A stretch of 64,000 nucleotides of DNA from NCBI RefSeq assembly GCF_015832195.1, contig NC_052028.1:7235501-7299500 (forward strand). Direction: 5' to 3'. This document shows positions 12,115 to 22,900 of this stretch, piece after piece. Each line of letters starts with the position of its first letter. Position 1 is the first letter of the stretch. The translations under genes and the position numbers were made by a program. This DNA comes from Motacilla alba alba. Lineage: Eukaryota > Chordata > Aves > Passeriformes > Motacillidae. The notes under the pieces are model-generated. The model worked only from the letters and a program-made list of their open reading frames with translations, was not told the origin of the DNA and searched no databases.

Positions 12115-15100
12115 TTAAACATCATAAATTGGAGGTGGCATGTCAATGATCTCATCAAGGGTAGCAAGGAAGTCAGCAGTTGATTGTAGCAAGTCTGAAA
12201 GTTAGAAAAAAAATCAGATCAGTCTCTCAGACTCAGAATGCACACAAACATAAGCTAGCTCCCAGCAGCCCAGCATTAACTTGTTGAATAAGCAAGGGAA
12301 ATACAGCTTCATTGTAAGCCAATGCCACCTAACTGATCAGTTTGCAATGCACCACAAAAAGATGCTCAGTGTATTGCTTTCCACTAGGTAGAGTTGATTT
12401 TCTCCACAGTGGCTGGTATGGGCTGTGTTTTGAATTTGTGCTGGAAGCAGTGTTGCTAACTCTAGAATGGTTTAGTTGCGTGAGCACTGCTCAGCAACAG
12501 AGTCAAGGCCTTTTCTGCTTCTCACCCCACCAGTGAGGAGGAGGCTGGGAGGGCTCAAGCATCTGGAAGGGAGCACAGCAAGAACAGCAGACCCCAATGG
12601 GCCCAGGGACATCCCAGACCATATGGTGTCATGCTCAGCAGACAAAGCTAGGGGGAGAACAAAGGAGAGACACTTGGAGTTATGGCACTTGTCTTCCCAA
12701 GCCACCATTGCATGAGATGAAGCCCTGCTGTTGTGAGGATGCTGAACACCTGCTTGCTGATGGGAATTGAATTAATTCCTTGTCTTGCTTTTCTCAAATG
12801 CATGGCTTTTCCTTTAGTTATCGAAATTGCTTTTATCTCAAAGCACGAGGTTTTTCACATTTTCTCTTCTGATTTCTTCCCCATCCCACAGCAGGGGGAA
12901 CAAGTTGTGTGGTGCTTGGTTGCAGCTGGGTTAAGCCACAAGTCCGACAGCACTTGAGACAATTGCCTGAACTGGCAGTGCTGGCCAGGTACACTGAGCT
13001 TGGCTACACAGAAGAAGCTGCTTGATACTGGTGCACTGCTCTGGTAGCTCAGACAGCAGCAGCAATTCACTGCTGCAGCCAACTGGCTTTTTGCCCTAAC
13101 CACTGATGAGCATTGTGTGTAATGAAAATCATGCAAGCTTCCACTTACTGGATTCCCATGAAAGCTCTTCAGTCTTCCCTGGTGAAGAAGCCATGTTCAC
13201 ATATCTGTCATATGCCCTCTCAAATACCATGATGGGAATGCCACACAGGTTGATGTTTAGTTTGTCTTCTTCAGGAAGATCAAAACACTCAAATTCTGTT
13301 TAAGAAAGATTGTTAAGTGTGCAGTTATCTGGGAAGCTGCAAACTTCTAGACTAAATTAAATAGGAGCCAACCACAACAGTCTCCTCTTATGGGGTATTT
13401 ACTTGCAGTTGCACCTTTCAGTTGTCCATGAAATCCCGTACACCAACCCTGATGCAAACACTAGGCTGCCCAATAGAACTGCTAATGCACAGCAGTTAGT
13501 AACTTCAGCAAGCAAAGCATGTATGTTTCACCACCACGGCAGGCTTTGGCACAGTAGTTTGCACACATCCACATGAAGATGAAAGCTTTAAGGGCACACT
13601 TTGAAGGACTGAGAATATCTGAAATGGGTTGGCCAGAACAGCTTTAGAAGTTGCATCTTCAACTATTATATCCTAGTGCAGTAGGAATCTCTTCAGTTAC
13701 AAATCTTGGCACGCTTTTCTGTATTCCTTTGAATAGTCTATTAGTTATCTACTAGTCACTATTTAGTGAACTAAGAAGCTAATACCTGGTTATTTGGAAT
13801 GTGTTTCCTGTCACCACAATAAGAGACTCAGAATAACACATCTGAGGCACAGCCATTACTGTCAGAAATACTCAGCTCGTTCCTGTTAAAGTATTTCAGA
13901 AGCAGCAAGCACCCTTGTGTTTCTGAAAGGACTCAGGAGAAATGCAATGCTGGCCTGTGTGCCACAGTAGCTTGGACAAATTCTTACACCACTCATGAAA
14001 GTCTTATTGTTAATTTTAATAATTACATCCATAGTTCTTACCTTCAGGATCCAAAGGAAACATATTTTCTATTTCTGGCCAATCTTCTTCAGCCACTGTA
14101 TGGCAGCTTTCTAATCCAGTCTGTTAGTCATAAAAAGAGGAAGTAACATTATTTGAGCTGCTGTAGAATATTTTGTAGGGGCTTTCTTGTGCTGTTCAGG
14201 TCTACATACAAGCATACCTGTCATAATTTTCTCAGTCAGCCCTCAATTCTAATGTCTTCAACACAAATAATATGAATATGGGCAAATGTTTCAGCTGAGT
14301 TTATGTAGTGCAGTACTATATGTGGTGGTAAGATGACTGCACTAGAACAGGTAACTCTTGAGGTGTGGGTAAGACATTAACTCAGACTATTTTCTCTAGC
14401 ACCATCTACATAGGTGCCCTGCATTTAGGCAGAATAGAGTTATTTTTCTTCCTAGCAATTCTGATGAACCCGTGTTTTGGATTCATGATGAAAAGCAGCT
14501 CTGTCAGCTATTGCCAAGCAGTGTTTGCACAGTCCAGGCCTTCTCTGCTCCTCACACCCCCACCAGTGAGGAGGCTGGGGTGCACAGCCAGGCCAGCTGA
14601 CCCCAGCTGCCCAGAGGGATATCCCATACTGCACGGCATCTCCGCAAGGAAGATTGGTGGAAAGGCAGGGCTACCACTGCTCTGGGACTGGCAAGGCATT
14701 AGTCAACAGGTGGCAAGGAATTGGTTTTGTTTTTCTTTGAGATTTTTCACTATTAAAATGCCTAAATCTCAGCCCATTATTTTTCTCACATTCACCCTTC
14801 CAATTCTCACCCTCTACCCCATCAAAGAGGGACTAAGGGAGTGTAGTGCTTAATTACACCCCAGTTAAATCACAGCAGGTACATTATGGATTTCCCCTCC
14901 TCCCCAGCATAAGTGTGTTGTACTCACTTTGTTCACAGTGCAAGGCTGACTTTTCTGTATCAGGTTATCCCTCTTGCTCGTGACTCCTTCAGCTTTATTC
15001 ACATTTCCAAGAGCCTTTCTGACAGAGCGAGATGCGACTGGAGAAGTACCGATTGCTTTTTTAGGAAGGGGAGTGTTAACTTGTGTTCTTTCAGCTAAGA

Positions 15101-15506
15101 CTTTTGCTGGAATGGGGGGAGAAGAAAAAAAGCTTCAGCAACCCTAAAGCTTGCCTAAGCAAACTTTAGCAACCCTAAAGCTTGCACATGCTGGAAAACT
15201 AGCTGTCATGGAAATCACTGTTCACCATCTGTAACTCATAAGCCACACTTATGACAAAAGCACAGAGTTATCTTTAATTTTATACCAACTGAGGAGCTTG
15301 GAAGAATTGGTTGGGTAAGTGGATTTATTAATAGAAACCTGTTATCATTAAAAGCAGTGACTAACAAAATGTGATTTATGCCCTTCACTTGATCCCTTAC
15401 TGGCTCAGGGCAGCAAATACGCACAAGATCCTGAAGGGAGCTTCAGGTGACTCTTGGGAGCAGGAAGGTCACTGTTCTCCTGATCAACAAAGATCAGAGT
15501 TGCCAT
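12115..15506 (-). CDS. PTTG1: Securin (pituitary tumor-transforming 1), 5 coding exons, 188 aa
   Basis: Securin binds and inhibits separase until the anaphase-promoting complex triggers its destruction, which releases sister chromatids. Coding exons on the minus strand are 15506-15425, 15106-14928, 14120-14042, 13295-13149 and 12194-12115. All have GT-AG borders and the phases sum to 189 codons including the stop (human securin is 202 aa). The N-terminus MATLIFVDQEN matches human MATLIYVDKEN, but the KEN box is QEN (residues 9-11). The D-box is intact as RKALGNVN (57-64). The separase-binding segment EIENMFPLDPEEFECFDLPEE (residues 103-123) parallels human [21 protein letters not shown]. The exon 4-5 junction restores WESNLLQ, identical to human. 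The human PxxP motifs before it are absent (here MASSPGKTEELSWES). A 5' UTR exon is expected near 16.3 kb. The internal acceptor before the ATG is either at 15527 or 15513. Confidence 0.93.
12460..12945 (+). mobile_element. LTR-like remnant (copy 1) in the last PTTG1 intron
   Basis: The block runs from about GTTTAGTTGCGTGAGCACTG to GTTGCAGCTGGGTTAAGCC. It includes CTCAGCAACAGAGTCAAGG, a segment ending TGGTGTCATGCTCAGCA, and a T/C-rich 3' part. It shares ordered blocks with a second copy at about 14512-14840 (CCACCAGTGAGGAGG, then GGGA..ATCCCA, then TCTCA...). The overall form resembles a dispersed LTR family frequent in songbird genomes. That family assignment is from memory and moderate at best. 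No coding region remains. Confidence 0.5.
14512..14840 (+). mobile_element. LTR-like remnant (copy 2) in the PTTG1 intron between coding exons 2 and 3
   Basis: This is a degraded relative of the block at 12460-12945 in the same orientation. It shares CCACCAGTGAGGAGGCTGGG, a following GGGATATCCCATACTGC.. stretch (copy 1 has GGGACATCCCAGACCATA), and the 3' segment ATTAAAATGCC..ATCTCAGCCCA. It lies 2 kb from copy 1 with two PTTG1 exons between them, so the two are separate insertions rather than one provirus. Confidence 0.45.
15425..15506 (-). CDS. PTTG1: PTTG1 first coding exon, with QEN in place of the KEN degron
   Basis: The ATG is at 15506-15504. The exon encodes MATLIFVDQENSDLP and ends LKLPSGS plus one base, with donor GTGCGT at 15424. 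The codon at residue 9 is CAG (Gln). A Lys codon would be AAG, so one base change explains the loss of the KEN lysine. The start is chosen because residues 1-8 match human securin almost exactly and an acceptor lies just upstream. Confidence 0.85.
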
Positions 15507-15789
15507 CTTCAGACTGATGAGACTACCCTGTAGAGTCCATAGAAAAAAAAGGGAAGGCACTTCTTGTCATTTGTCTCATCACAACACACTTTTTAAGCAA
15601 GCCCCATTAAAAATAGAGCTGTCACATATGGTCTCCAGACAAGGGACCAAACCCCTACTTCCCACCATTATACAGCAGCTCAGCAAAAGCCCCTCAGGTT
15701 TGAAGGCACTATTAGTGCTCATCACTGCCTTTACACAGGTGAACAAGCAATTCCCCATTAAAGAGAGCTGCAGGAAAACTCAGAACCAC

Positions 15790-16203
15790 AGTCAGTGAGG
15801 CTGGAAAAGATCTCTAAATAGTCTAGTCCAACCTAAACACCACCATGGCACTGAGTGCCACACCCAGCCTTTCCTTAAAGGCCTCCAGGGACAGTGACTC
15901 CACCACCTCCCCGGGCAGCCCTTTCGAATGCCTAACCACCCTCTCTGTCAGGAATTCTTCCTAATGGCCAACTTAAATCCCCATCAGCAGCTTAATGCCA
16001 TTTCTTTTTGTCCAGTTGCTGGTTGCCTGAGAGAAAACACCGATCTCCACGTGGCTACAACCTGCTTTCAGGTGATCGTAGTGAGAGATAAAGCCCGTCC
16101 TAAGCCTTCTCTTCTCCAGGCTGAGCACAGCCCCCGCCCCTCCTCATCACACCTGTGCTCCAAACCCTTCCCCAGCCTTACCGCCTTTCTCTGGACGAAA
16201 CTC
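15790..16203 (-). mobile_element. CR1 LINE 3' fragment, minus orientation, in PTTG1 intron 1
   Basis: Read in reverse, this is a CR1 3' region. It has the characteristic strings GAGGCTGGAAAAGATCTCTAA, CTAGTCCAACCTAAAC, CTTCTCTTCTCCAGGCTGAG and CTTTCTCTGGACGAAACTCC in the usual order. It starts with the CR1 3' end at about 15790 and is cut at its 5' end near 16203, about 170 bp from the PTTG1 promoter elements. CR1 is the dominant LINE of birds and reptiles. A frame open through it on the plus strand is not a gene. Confidence 0.8.
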
Positions 16204-16319
16204 CTTTTCTCTGTACAGCCCGAAGCACAAAGCAAGATTGGCAGTCCCAGCGCGGCCGTCCCACGATCCCTCAGCTCATCCCAGAGCGCACCAGCCCAGG
16301 AAAGGCCAGGATAAACCAA

Positions 16320-16780
16320 GCGCGACCCGCTCCGGAGCACCAGAGTGCCGTACGGGCCAACGGCGCGGCTTTTAAACCGGCCCCGAGCCGCCCATTGGCC
16401 GCTTCGACCCACGCGCGGCAGCCGATTGGCTGAGCACGCGCGCACGCGCGGCCGCACGCGAGCGCCGGGGCGGGGCGGGCACGGGGAGGCGGCTCCGCCC
16501 CGGAAGCGAGCGCGGCCGCGGGGCATTGTGGGGCGGCGCCGGGCCGGGCAGGTAAACAGGGCGGCGGCAGCGGGCCGGGGGCCGGGACCGGGCTGGGGCC
16601 GGGACTGGGACTGGGGAGCCGACAGGGGGGTTCTGTAGGCTCCGAGCAAGTGCTGGCGTCCCCCGCTCGGCCCTGCGCCCGGGCCTGGCGCTGTTTCCCC
16701 GCGGTCGTTCTCTCGCGTCTGTTCCGGGGTCGGCGCGGGCCCAGGGCTCGGTTAGCTGAGTGGTAATTCCGTGCTTTCGG
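16320..16780. promoter_or_regulatory. Head-to-head CpG-island promoter of PTTG1 and SLU7
   Basis: A dense CpG island separates the two divergent genes, whose first exons must lie within about 250 bp of each other. For PTTG1 (minus strand) there are two CCAAT boxes, seen as ATTGG on the plus strand at 16394-16398 and 16425-16429. They are spaced 31 bp apart, followed by a TTTAAA CHR-like element at 16371-16376. That is the layout of DREAM/MuvB-regulated G2/M genes. For SLU7 (plus strand) there is a GC box near 16467-16480, an ETS site CCGGAAGCG at 16500-16507, and GCATTGTGGG at 16523-16532, the reverse complement of the ZNF143/STAF core CCCACAATGC. The regulatory readings are inferred from motifs and known family behaviour. 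Confidence 0.8.
16394..16429 (-). promoter_or_regulatory. Pair of CCAAT boxes (NF-Y), 31-bp spacing
   Basis: Two CCAAT pentamers read on the minus strand (16429-16425 and 16398-16394) lie exactly 31 bp apart, about three helical turns. This spacing recurs in NF-Y-driven cell-cycle promoters. They precede the TTTAAA element at 16376-16371 in the PTTG1 direction. Confidence 0.7.
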
Positions 16781-16958
16781 CAGTGGCGCTTGTTTTTCAG
16801 GCCAGAGGTATGTCAGGAACGCATAATACGGAGTTGGCTCGTTTCACTGGGTGACAAAATCACGTTGAAGAGCTGTGATGTCAGAGGGTATTGATCTGCA
16901 AGGATTTTCTTTTGTTTTCTAATTTTTTTTTTTTTTTCTGCTAAGGATAAAAGCCAAA

Positions 16959-19900
16959 ATGGCCTCGGGTGCGGTGGCCAACGCCCCTCCTGCAGGAGGG
17001 GCAACTGATGTGAGCCTGGAGGAACCAAAGAAGATGACGAGGGAAGATTGGAGGAAAAAGAAAGAATTAGAAGAACAGAGAAAACTAGGGAATGCCCCTG
17101 CTGAAGTGGACGAAGAAGGAAAGTATGTTTTACTAAAGCTATGGATGTTCTAAAGCTGCTGAGGAAAAATGTCTTTTTGAGTTGTGGTTACAGAGCAATT
17201 GTGAGGGTAACAAATGATTTCAGCGTGAGTTACTGTAGAAGTAAATAGCTGAACTTTGTGTTTTAATATTCCAGTCATGAGATACTCTCTAGGAAAATGT
17301 AGGTTCAGTGTTTGTTTTCTGGCAGCTACTGACAGATCTGCTAAGAAGTCCCATCCATGAAGCTAATAACACATGGTATTTTAAAAGAGAGCAAAACATA
17401 GCACAGGGGTCTTTTACAGTGTGCCTCATCTGTTGCCTCTCCCTTGCTTTCCCAGGGCTTGTTCCTTCTGAGAAATGTTGCTATTTTTTTTTTTGCTCAG
17501 TAACATTACACAGAATAAGCCATTTGCTTTGGAGTCAGGAGTTTAGGTGAATTCAGTGGCAACAAAGTCACAAAGTCTGTGTTTATCTAACTGAGAATTT
17601 ACTGTGGTGTACCAACTTCATTATTTATTACCCCTCCTGAAGCACTTGAACTTTAATGAGAAGGTTGTTTGTTAGCCTGAGTTGTTTGGGTTTTTCCCCT
17701 GCCACGCGTTCACTGCTCGACATCTTTTGCAGAGATATCAACCCCCATATTCCTCAGTACATCTCCTCAGTGCCGTGGTACATAGATCCTTCCAAGAGAC
17801 CCACACTAAAGCATCAGAGGCCTCAGCCGGAGAAGCAGAAGCAGTACAACTCCTCTGGAGACTGGTACAAACGAGGCGTGCAGGAGGTGTGCAGGGCGCT
17901 CTTCTCAGGAAATGAGGGGTGGGGTGGATTGCACGAGGAGATTTCTGGCTGTGTGCTCCTGAAGGGGGCGGGGATTCTTATCCAGCAGGCAGCACAGGCG
18001 TTTGGGCTTTGGGGGAGGCACACGCTCCTGGGGGGCGTGCAGACACGGGGCTGTTTGGGAGCCCCGTGTGAGCCGTGCCAGGGCTGACGCTGTGTTTGCC
18101 CCCAGCACGCCGTGGCCACGCGGTACCGCAAAGGAGCCTGCGAGAACTGCGGGGCGCTGACCCACAAGAAGAAGGACTGCATGGAGGTAACCCCCTCTTC
18201 ATGGCTTTGGGGGCTGTGGGAGCTTAATCTCTGGGAAAAATAGCTGGCTGTAGATGGAATACTGGGCTTGGAACAGCTGTTTTGTAAAATGTTACAAGTA
18301 GTGAGAGATGGCCTAGAAATTTCTAAAGAAATTATTAATGAAGAGGGGAAGTGATACAATTCAGTGTGTCATCCATCAATTCTGTTTGTAATAAGATCTG
18401 AAATAATAGGTGAAAATGTTATTTTTTTGTTAATTGCATTAACTCAAATGCTGTTATGTCTGTCTTCCTGCTTCATCTCAAGTAGAAGCTACCCCCAGAA
18501 ACTGTTTTAATTGCTTCCTTAATTGTTGAAAATATAAACAAGAATTTATGGGGTTTGAAGTCAGTTGAGCTGCATAAAAGTACAGAACTATTTGCATTTA
18601 TTTACAATCAGAGCCTTACAGTGCTGAATTTAACTTGCTTTACAGAAGCTTGATTGATAGTATTTTTTAAAGGGTATGTGAGTGAGTAACCTAACAGACT
18701 GATCTAACCATCTTTTTTTTTTTTTCAGAGACCCAGAAAAGTTGGAGCAAAATACACAGGCATGAACATTGCCCCAGATGAGCACGTGCAGCCTCAGCTG
18801 ATGTTTGACTACGACGGGAAGCGAGACCGGTGGAATGGTTATAACCCAGAGGAGCACATGAAAATTGTAGAGGAGTACTCCAAGGTTGACTTGGTACGTA
18901 GGGGCTGTGGTTTACCGGGGAGAGAGTTAGTGTTGGGTGTGGCTGGGCTGGGAGGGGGACACTTGTAATGGGCTCTGTTGATATTAGAGTTGGTGCTAAG
19001 GAGAAATGTTTAAACAAATGCATTTTCATGCTGCACAGGCCAAACGTACACTGAAAGCCCAAAAGCTTCAGGAGGAGTTGGCATCAGGGAAGCTGGAGCA
19101 AGTGGTGAGTAAACTTTGCTAATCTATTTTTGCTTAGGCTGAATAAATACAAAACAAATTATTTCTGCTTTCTGACTCTTACTCTCTACACAAGGTCTGC
19201 CATTAGGTTTTATGCCCTTCAGTAATTTAAAGGTTTTCCTAGCACCAGCATGTTCTGTGTCACACTCAAGAACTTGAAGCATCTTCTTTCAAATGAGAAT
19301 TGCTTTGTGTTCCCCTTACAGGCAGAAATTCTGTGTGATTATTGTTGTTGCTGAAATTAATGACATGGAATTTTGGGTCAGAAGAGCTTGTTTTCCATGT
19401 AGTAATTTTTTTTCATCTACCAAAATGCTTTTCTCCTATTTAAAGATTGGTACGGTCTGCCTCGTGCTGAGGTGTGCAATGACTGTGCATTGATTTAGTA
19501 ATATTTAATATAAATTGGGATAGGAAAAGTGTTTCCTTAAGAAGAAGCAAATTTAAGGTTTAAGATAAAGGTTTAAGATAAAGGTTTAAGATAAAGGTTT
19601 AAGATAAAGGTTTAAGATAAAGGTTTAAGATAAAGGTTTAAGATAAAGGTTTAAGATAAAATCACTGCACAGTGACTTACAAAATGGGGAAATAAACAGA
19701 GACTGCTGCTGGTCAGAAGTAGGTTTTTTTAGGCCTCCTTGCAGAGGCTGTGCTGTCCCCTCGTGGGTTGTCACTAGGTGGCACAGTGAGCTCGATCTGC
19801 CACCCAGCCCAGACTGTCGTGCTTTTTACAGACCTCCCAATAGAAGAGATTCTTGCTCTTTTCATGCCCGTCCTATGAAGCAAACACTGTTGGCTTCTGT

Positions 19901-22900
19901 ATATTTACTGCTTATTAGTGGAACTGTAAGAACAAAAGTTTGTTTAAGTTTAAGAACTGTCTCTGAGAGAGAGGACTGAGACTGATTTGCACAGTCAGTG
20001 CTGCTCTGTGTTCCAGGGCTCACAGCTGTTCCCATCTTCACTGCTGCAAGTATTTTTCAGTTAATGACTAAGCAGGTTAAGAAAATAAAACCTGGCTGTG
20101 TTTGTTGAGCTTAAATTCTGCCAAAGTGCTTAGTATTCCTGTAAATCCTGACTAAATTCTTGAATTTAGAATCAGATCTCCTGAATTCTTCTTTAATCTT
20201 TCAGAGCTGCAACTTGGTTTTATTTACGTGATATAATATGTTATAGTCTAAACCCTCAATGTTCAAAGGCATAACAAGCTCTAATAACAGCTATAGTTTT
20301 AGAATTTGCTGTTCTTGCAAAGAATTAGAAATTTTGTTGGAGATGCTGTGAAAAGTTCTCCCACATGTGTCTGTCACAGAGACAGCTGAGAGCATTCTGC
20401 TAGAATGTTATGAGGCAGTGTTTCTGCATTTGGGGCCAATGGTAAATTGTATTTTGTATCCAGCATGAAGCTCTGCTTTGTTTGCCCTTTGTATCCCTGC
20501 CATCTTGCTTTTTTCCACTATCTTGTCTTCTCTGCTGATGTGCTCTTTGTTTGCTGCAGAACTCCCCAAGACACCAGTGGGGAGAAGAGGAATCAAATTC
20601 ACAGACAGTAAGATGATTACCCGCTGCATCACACCACGGGCAAAGAAAGAGCCTGTAGTTAGTGCAACAGTAAAACAAGGGTGGCACGAGGGTTTGAATG
20701 TTGTGTCCATGCCACTGCCTACCTCTTCTTTTGGGCAGAGGTTGCAGGATTTCATAAAGAGGCTTTTTGTTTTAATTCCTATGTGTTGTCAAACCATAGA
20801 GATGCAAGCACATAACTACATTTTAACACATAGTATATTTTTGCCAAAATAACTTTTCTTAATATCATCGTAGTTATGTTTTGATAACTATTTCCATAGA
20901 AGGAAGTGAAAATTCTTTAAGAAGAGTCCTGAAGTGTTGAATATTAGATTAGCCTGAGAGTACACTTAAGCCCAGGTAAACTGTGCCTCCTTGTAACTAC
21001 AGGGATTGCAGAATTTTAAGGAAAGCACTAAAATCAGATTGTTGTACATGTCTCCAGAGTGAAGGAACTCTTTTAGCTAGAAATTTTCAATTTCTCCTTA
21101 GGAAAGAGATCATAACAGTGAAGATGAAGATGAAGACAAATATGCAGATGACATTGATATGCCTGGGCAGAACTTTGACTCGAAAAGACGCATCACAGTC
21201 CGAAATCTACGGATCCGGGAAGACATTGCCAAAGTGAGTAAAGAGTTCTGTGCAGATCTTCTTCTGTGTTCCTGGGAGTTAATTTCAACAAATTACACAT
21301 TCAGTTATTAATGACTTTGTTTATGGGCCTAGGGGTTTGGAAGTTAAGATCTGTTGTCAGATCTGTTCCTGTCCATGTTGACTTCATCGAGGTCATCCTT
21401 TTCCACAGATAGAACTTCTTAAAACATGTAAACTGGAGGATACAGGAATAACCTCAGTTCTTTCAAAATCATGAATATTAAGTATCTTTTTTTGTTTGTT
21501 TTTTTTTTTCCCTAGTACTTGAGGAATCTAGATCCAAACTCTGCTTATTATGATCCCAAAACAAGAGCAATGAGGGAGAACCCTTATGCCAACACAGGCA
21601 AGAATCCAGATGAGTAAGTTAAAATGAGGTCATGCTTGTATATCCAACAAAACTCTTAAAAATTACATTAATAGTTTTATATTTTCTTTTACCTGTATGT
21701 CCTTTAGCTAATGAATTTCTAGTCAGTTACCTGTGCACATATTAGTAAACCTAGAAAAAATGTTTATTTAGAAACACATTTTGGTTTAGTATATAAAAGT
21801 GGTATTTTTGTAATACTGACTGATCCTTAATCTTCAGGGACGTATGGACCATGGTTTAGTGTAATTATCTGTACAAGGGCTAGGACACTGCTGCATGTAG
21901 AGGTGATGCCTGTAAACAATAATTATATTTATGTAAAATATTTCAGTAACCAAATCTTAAACTTTATCCCTTGTTTCTTGATTCTGGAGACTAGCGTGGT
22001 AAGTTTGTGGTACCTAACAAAATATTTTAATTAGGAATAAGATCTCCTCCTGTATTAATGGATTCTGCATAGAAAATGCAGTGTGAAAGCTTTGGCACTG
22101 TCTAGATAGCTTAATGAAAGCTGCCACAGGCTGGCTTTTGGCTGCACACTTGGCTGTCTCCTTAACCCCCGAGTCAGACACTTGACCTGTGTTGTGCTGT
22201 GAACATACAGAGCAAACAGGTTGTGAGTAAAATGTATTCAGAGAGCAGTAATTGGATTAGCTCACTGCCATAAATAGAATGGCAGTACCTAAATGATAGC
22301 AAATACTGCTCTTTCCACCTCTCCTTGCCCCCAGCTGGAGTACTGCCAGTCACTTGGTTTTTTTAGATGCAGATGTTTTTGCTTCTCTATCAAGTCATAA
22401 TTTGACCTTTGTTGAATGTCAATTTCTGCCCCCGTTTTGCAGATTGTAAATGTTTCAGAGTGGCTTTGGGAAGAAGAGAGAGTGGGGAATTGGATTGCTA
22501 GCATTTTTTGATCCTCAGTGTGTGTTTCATGTGCTGACTGTGCATCTCTTCAAGGGCTGTGCACAAGTGTCTCACTTTGCTGAGAGCAGTAAAGGTATCC
22601 CAGGCTTTCTTAAGCTCAGCTGGGTGTGGACTGAAGAGTCAGAAATCCAGGAGTGAGAATCACTGTGCTGGAATAGCACAGACTGTTTATGTGTATTTAG
22701 TGTGTAACTAGGTCCAAGCTTAACTTCTAATGCTTGGCATCTCAGACAGAACTCCAGGGCTGTGTCATGTGTCCCTTGAACACAGACATCACCGTTTTTG
22801 AGTGGCTGTCTAATGCTGCCATGGCTTTACAGGGACCAGAGGTTTTTGTTTCATATATTGAGTCAGATGCACCTTTTTCTCCTTCTGTTCTTAACTCTTA

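Noticed and set aside
15928..16314. 128-residue plus-strand frame near the PTTG1 promoter
   Set aside because: Most of it is antisense CR1 LINE sequence running into the CpG island.
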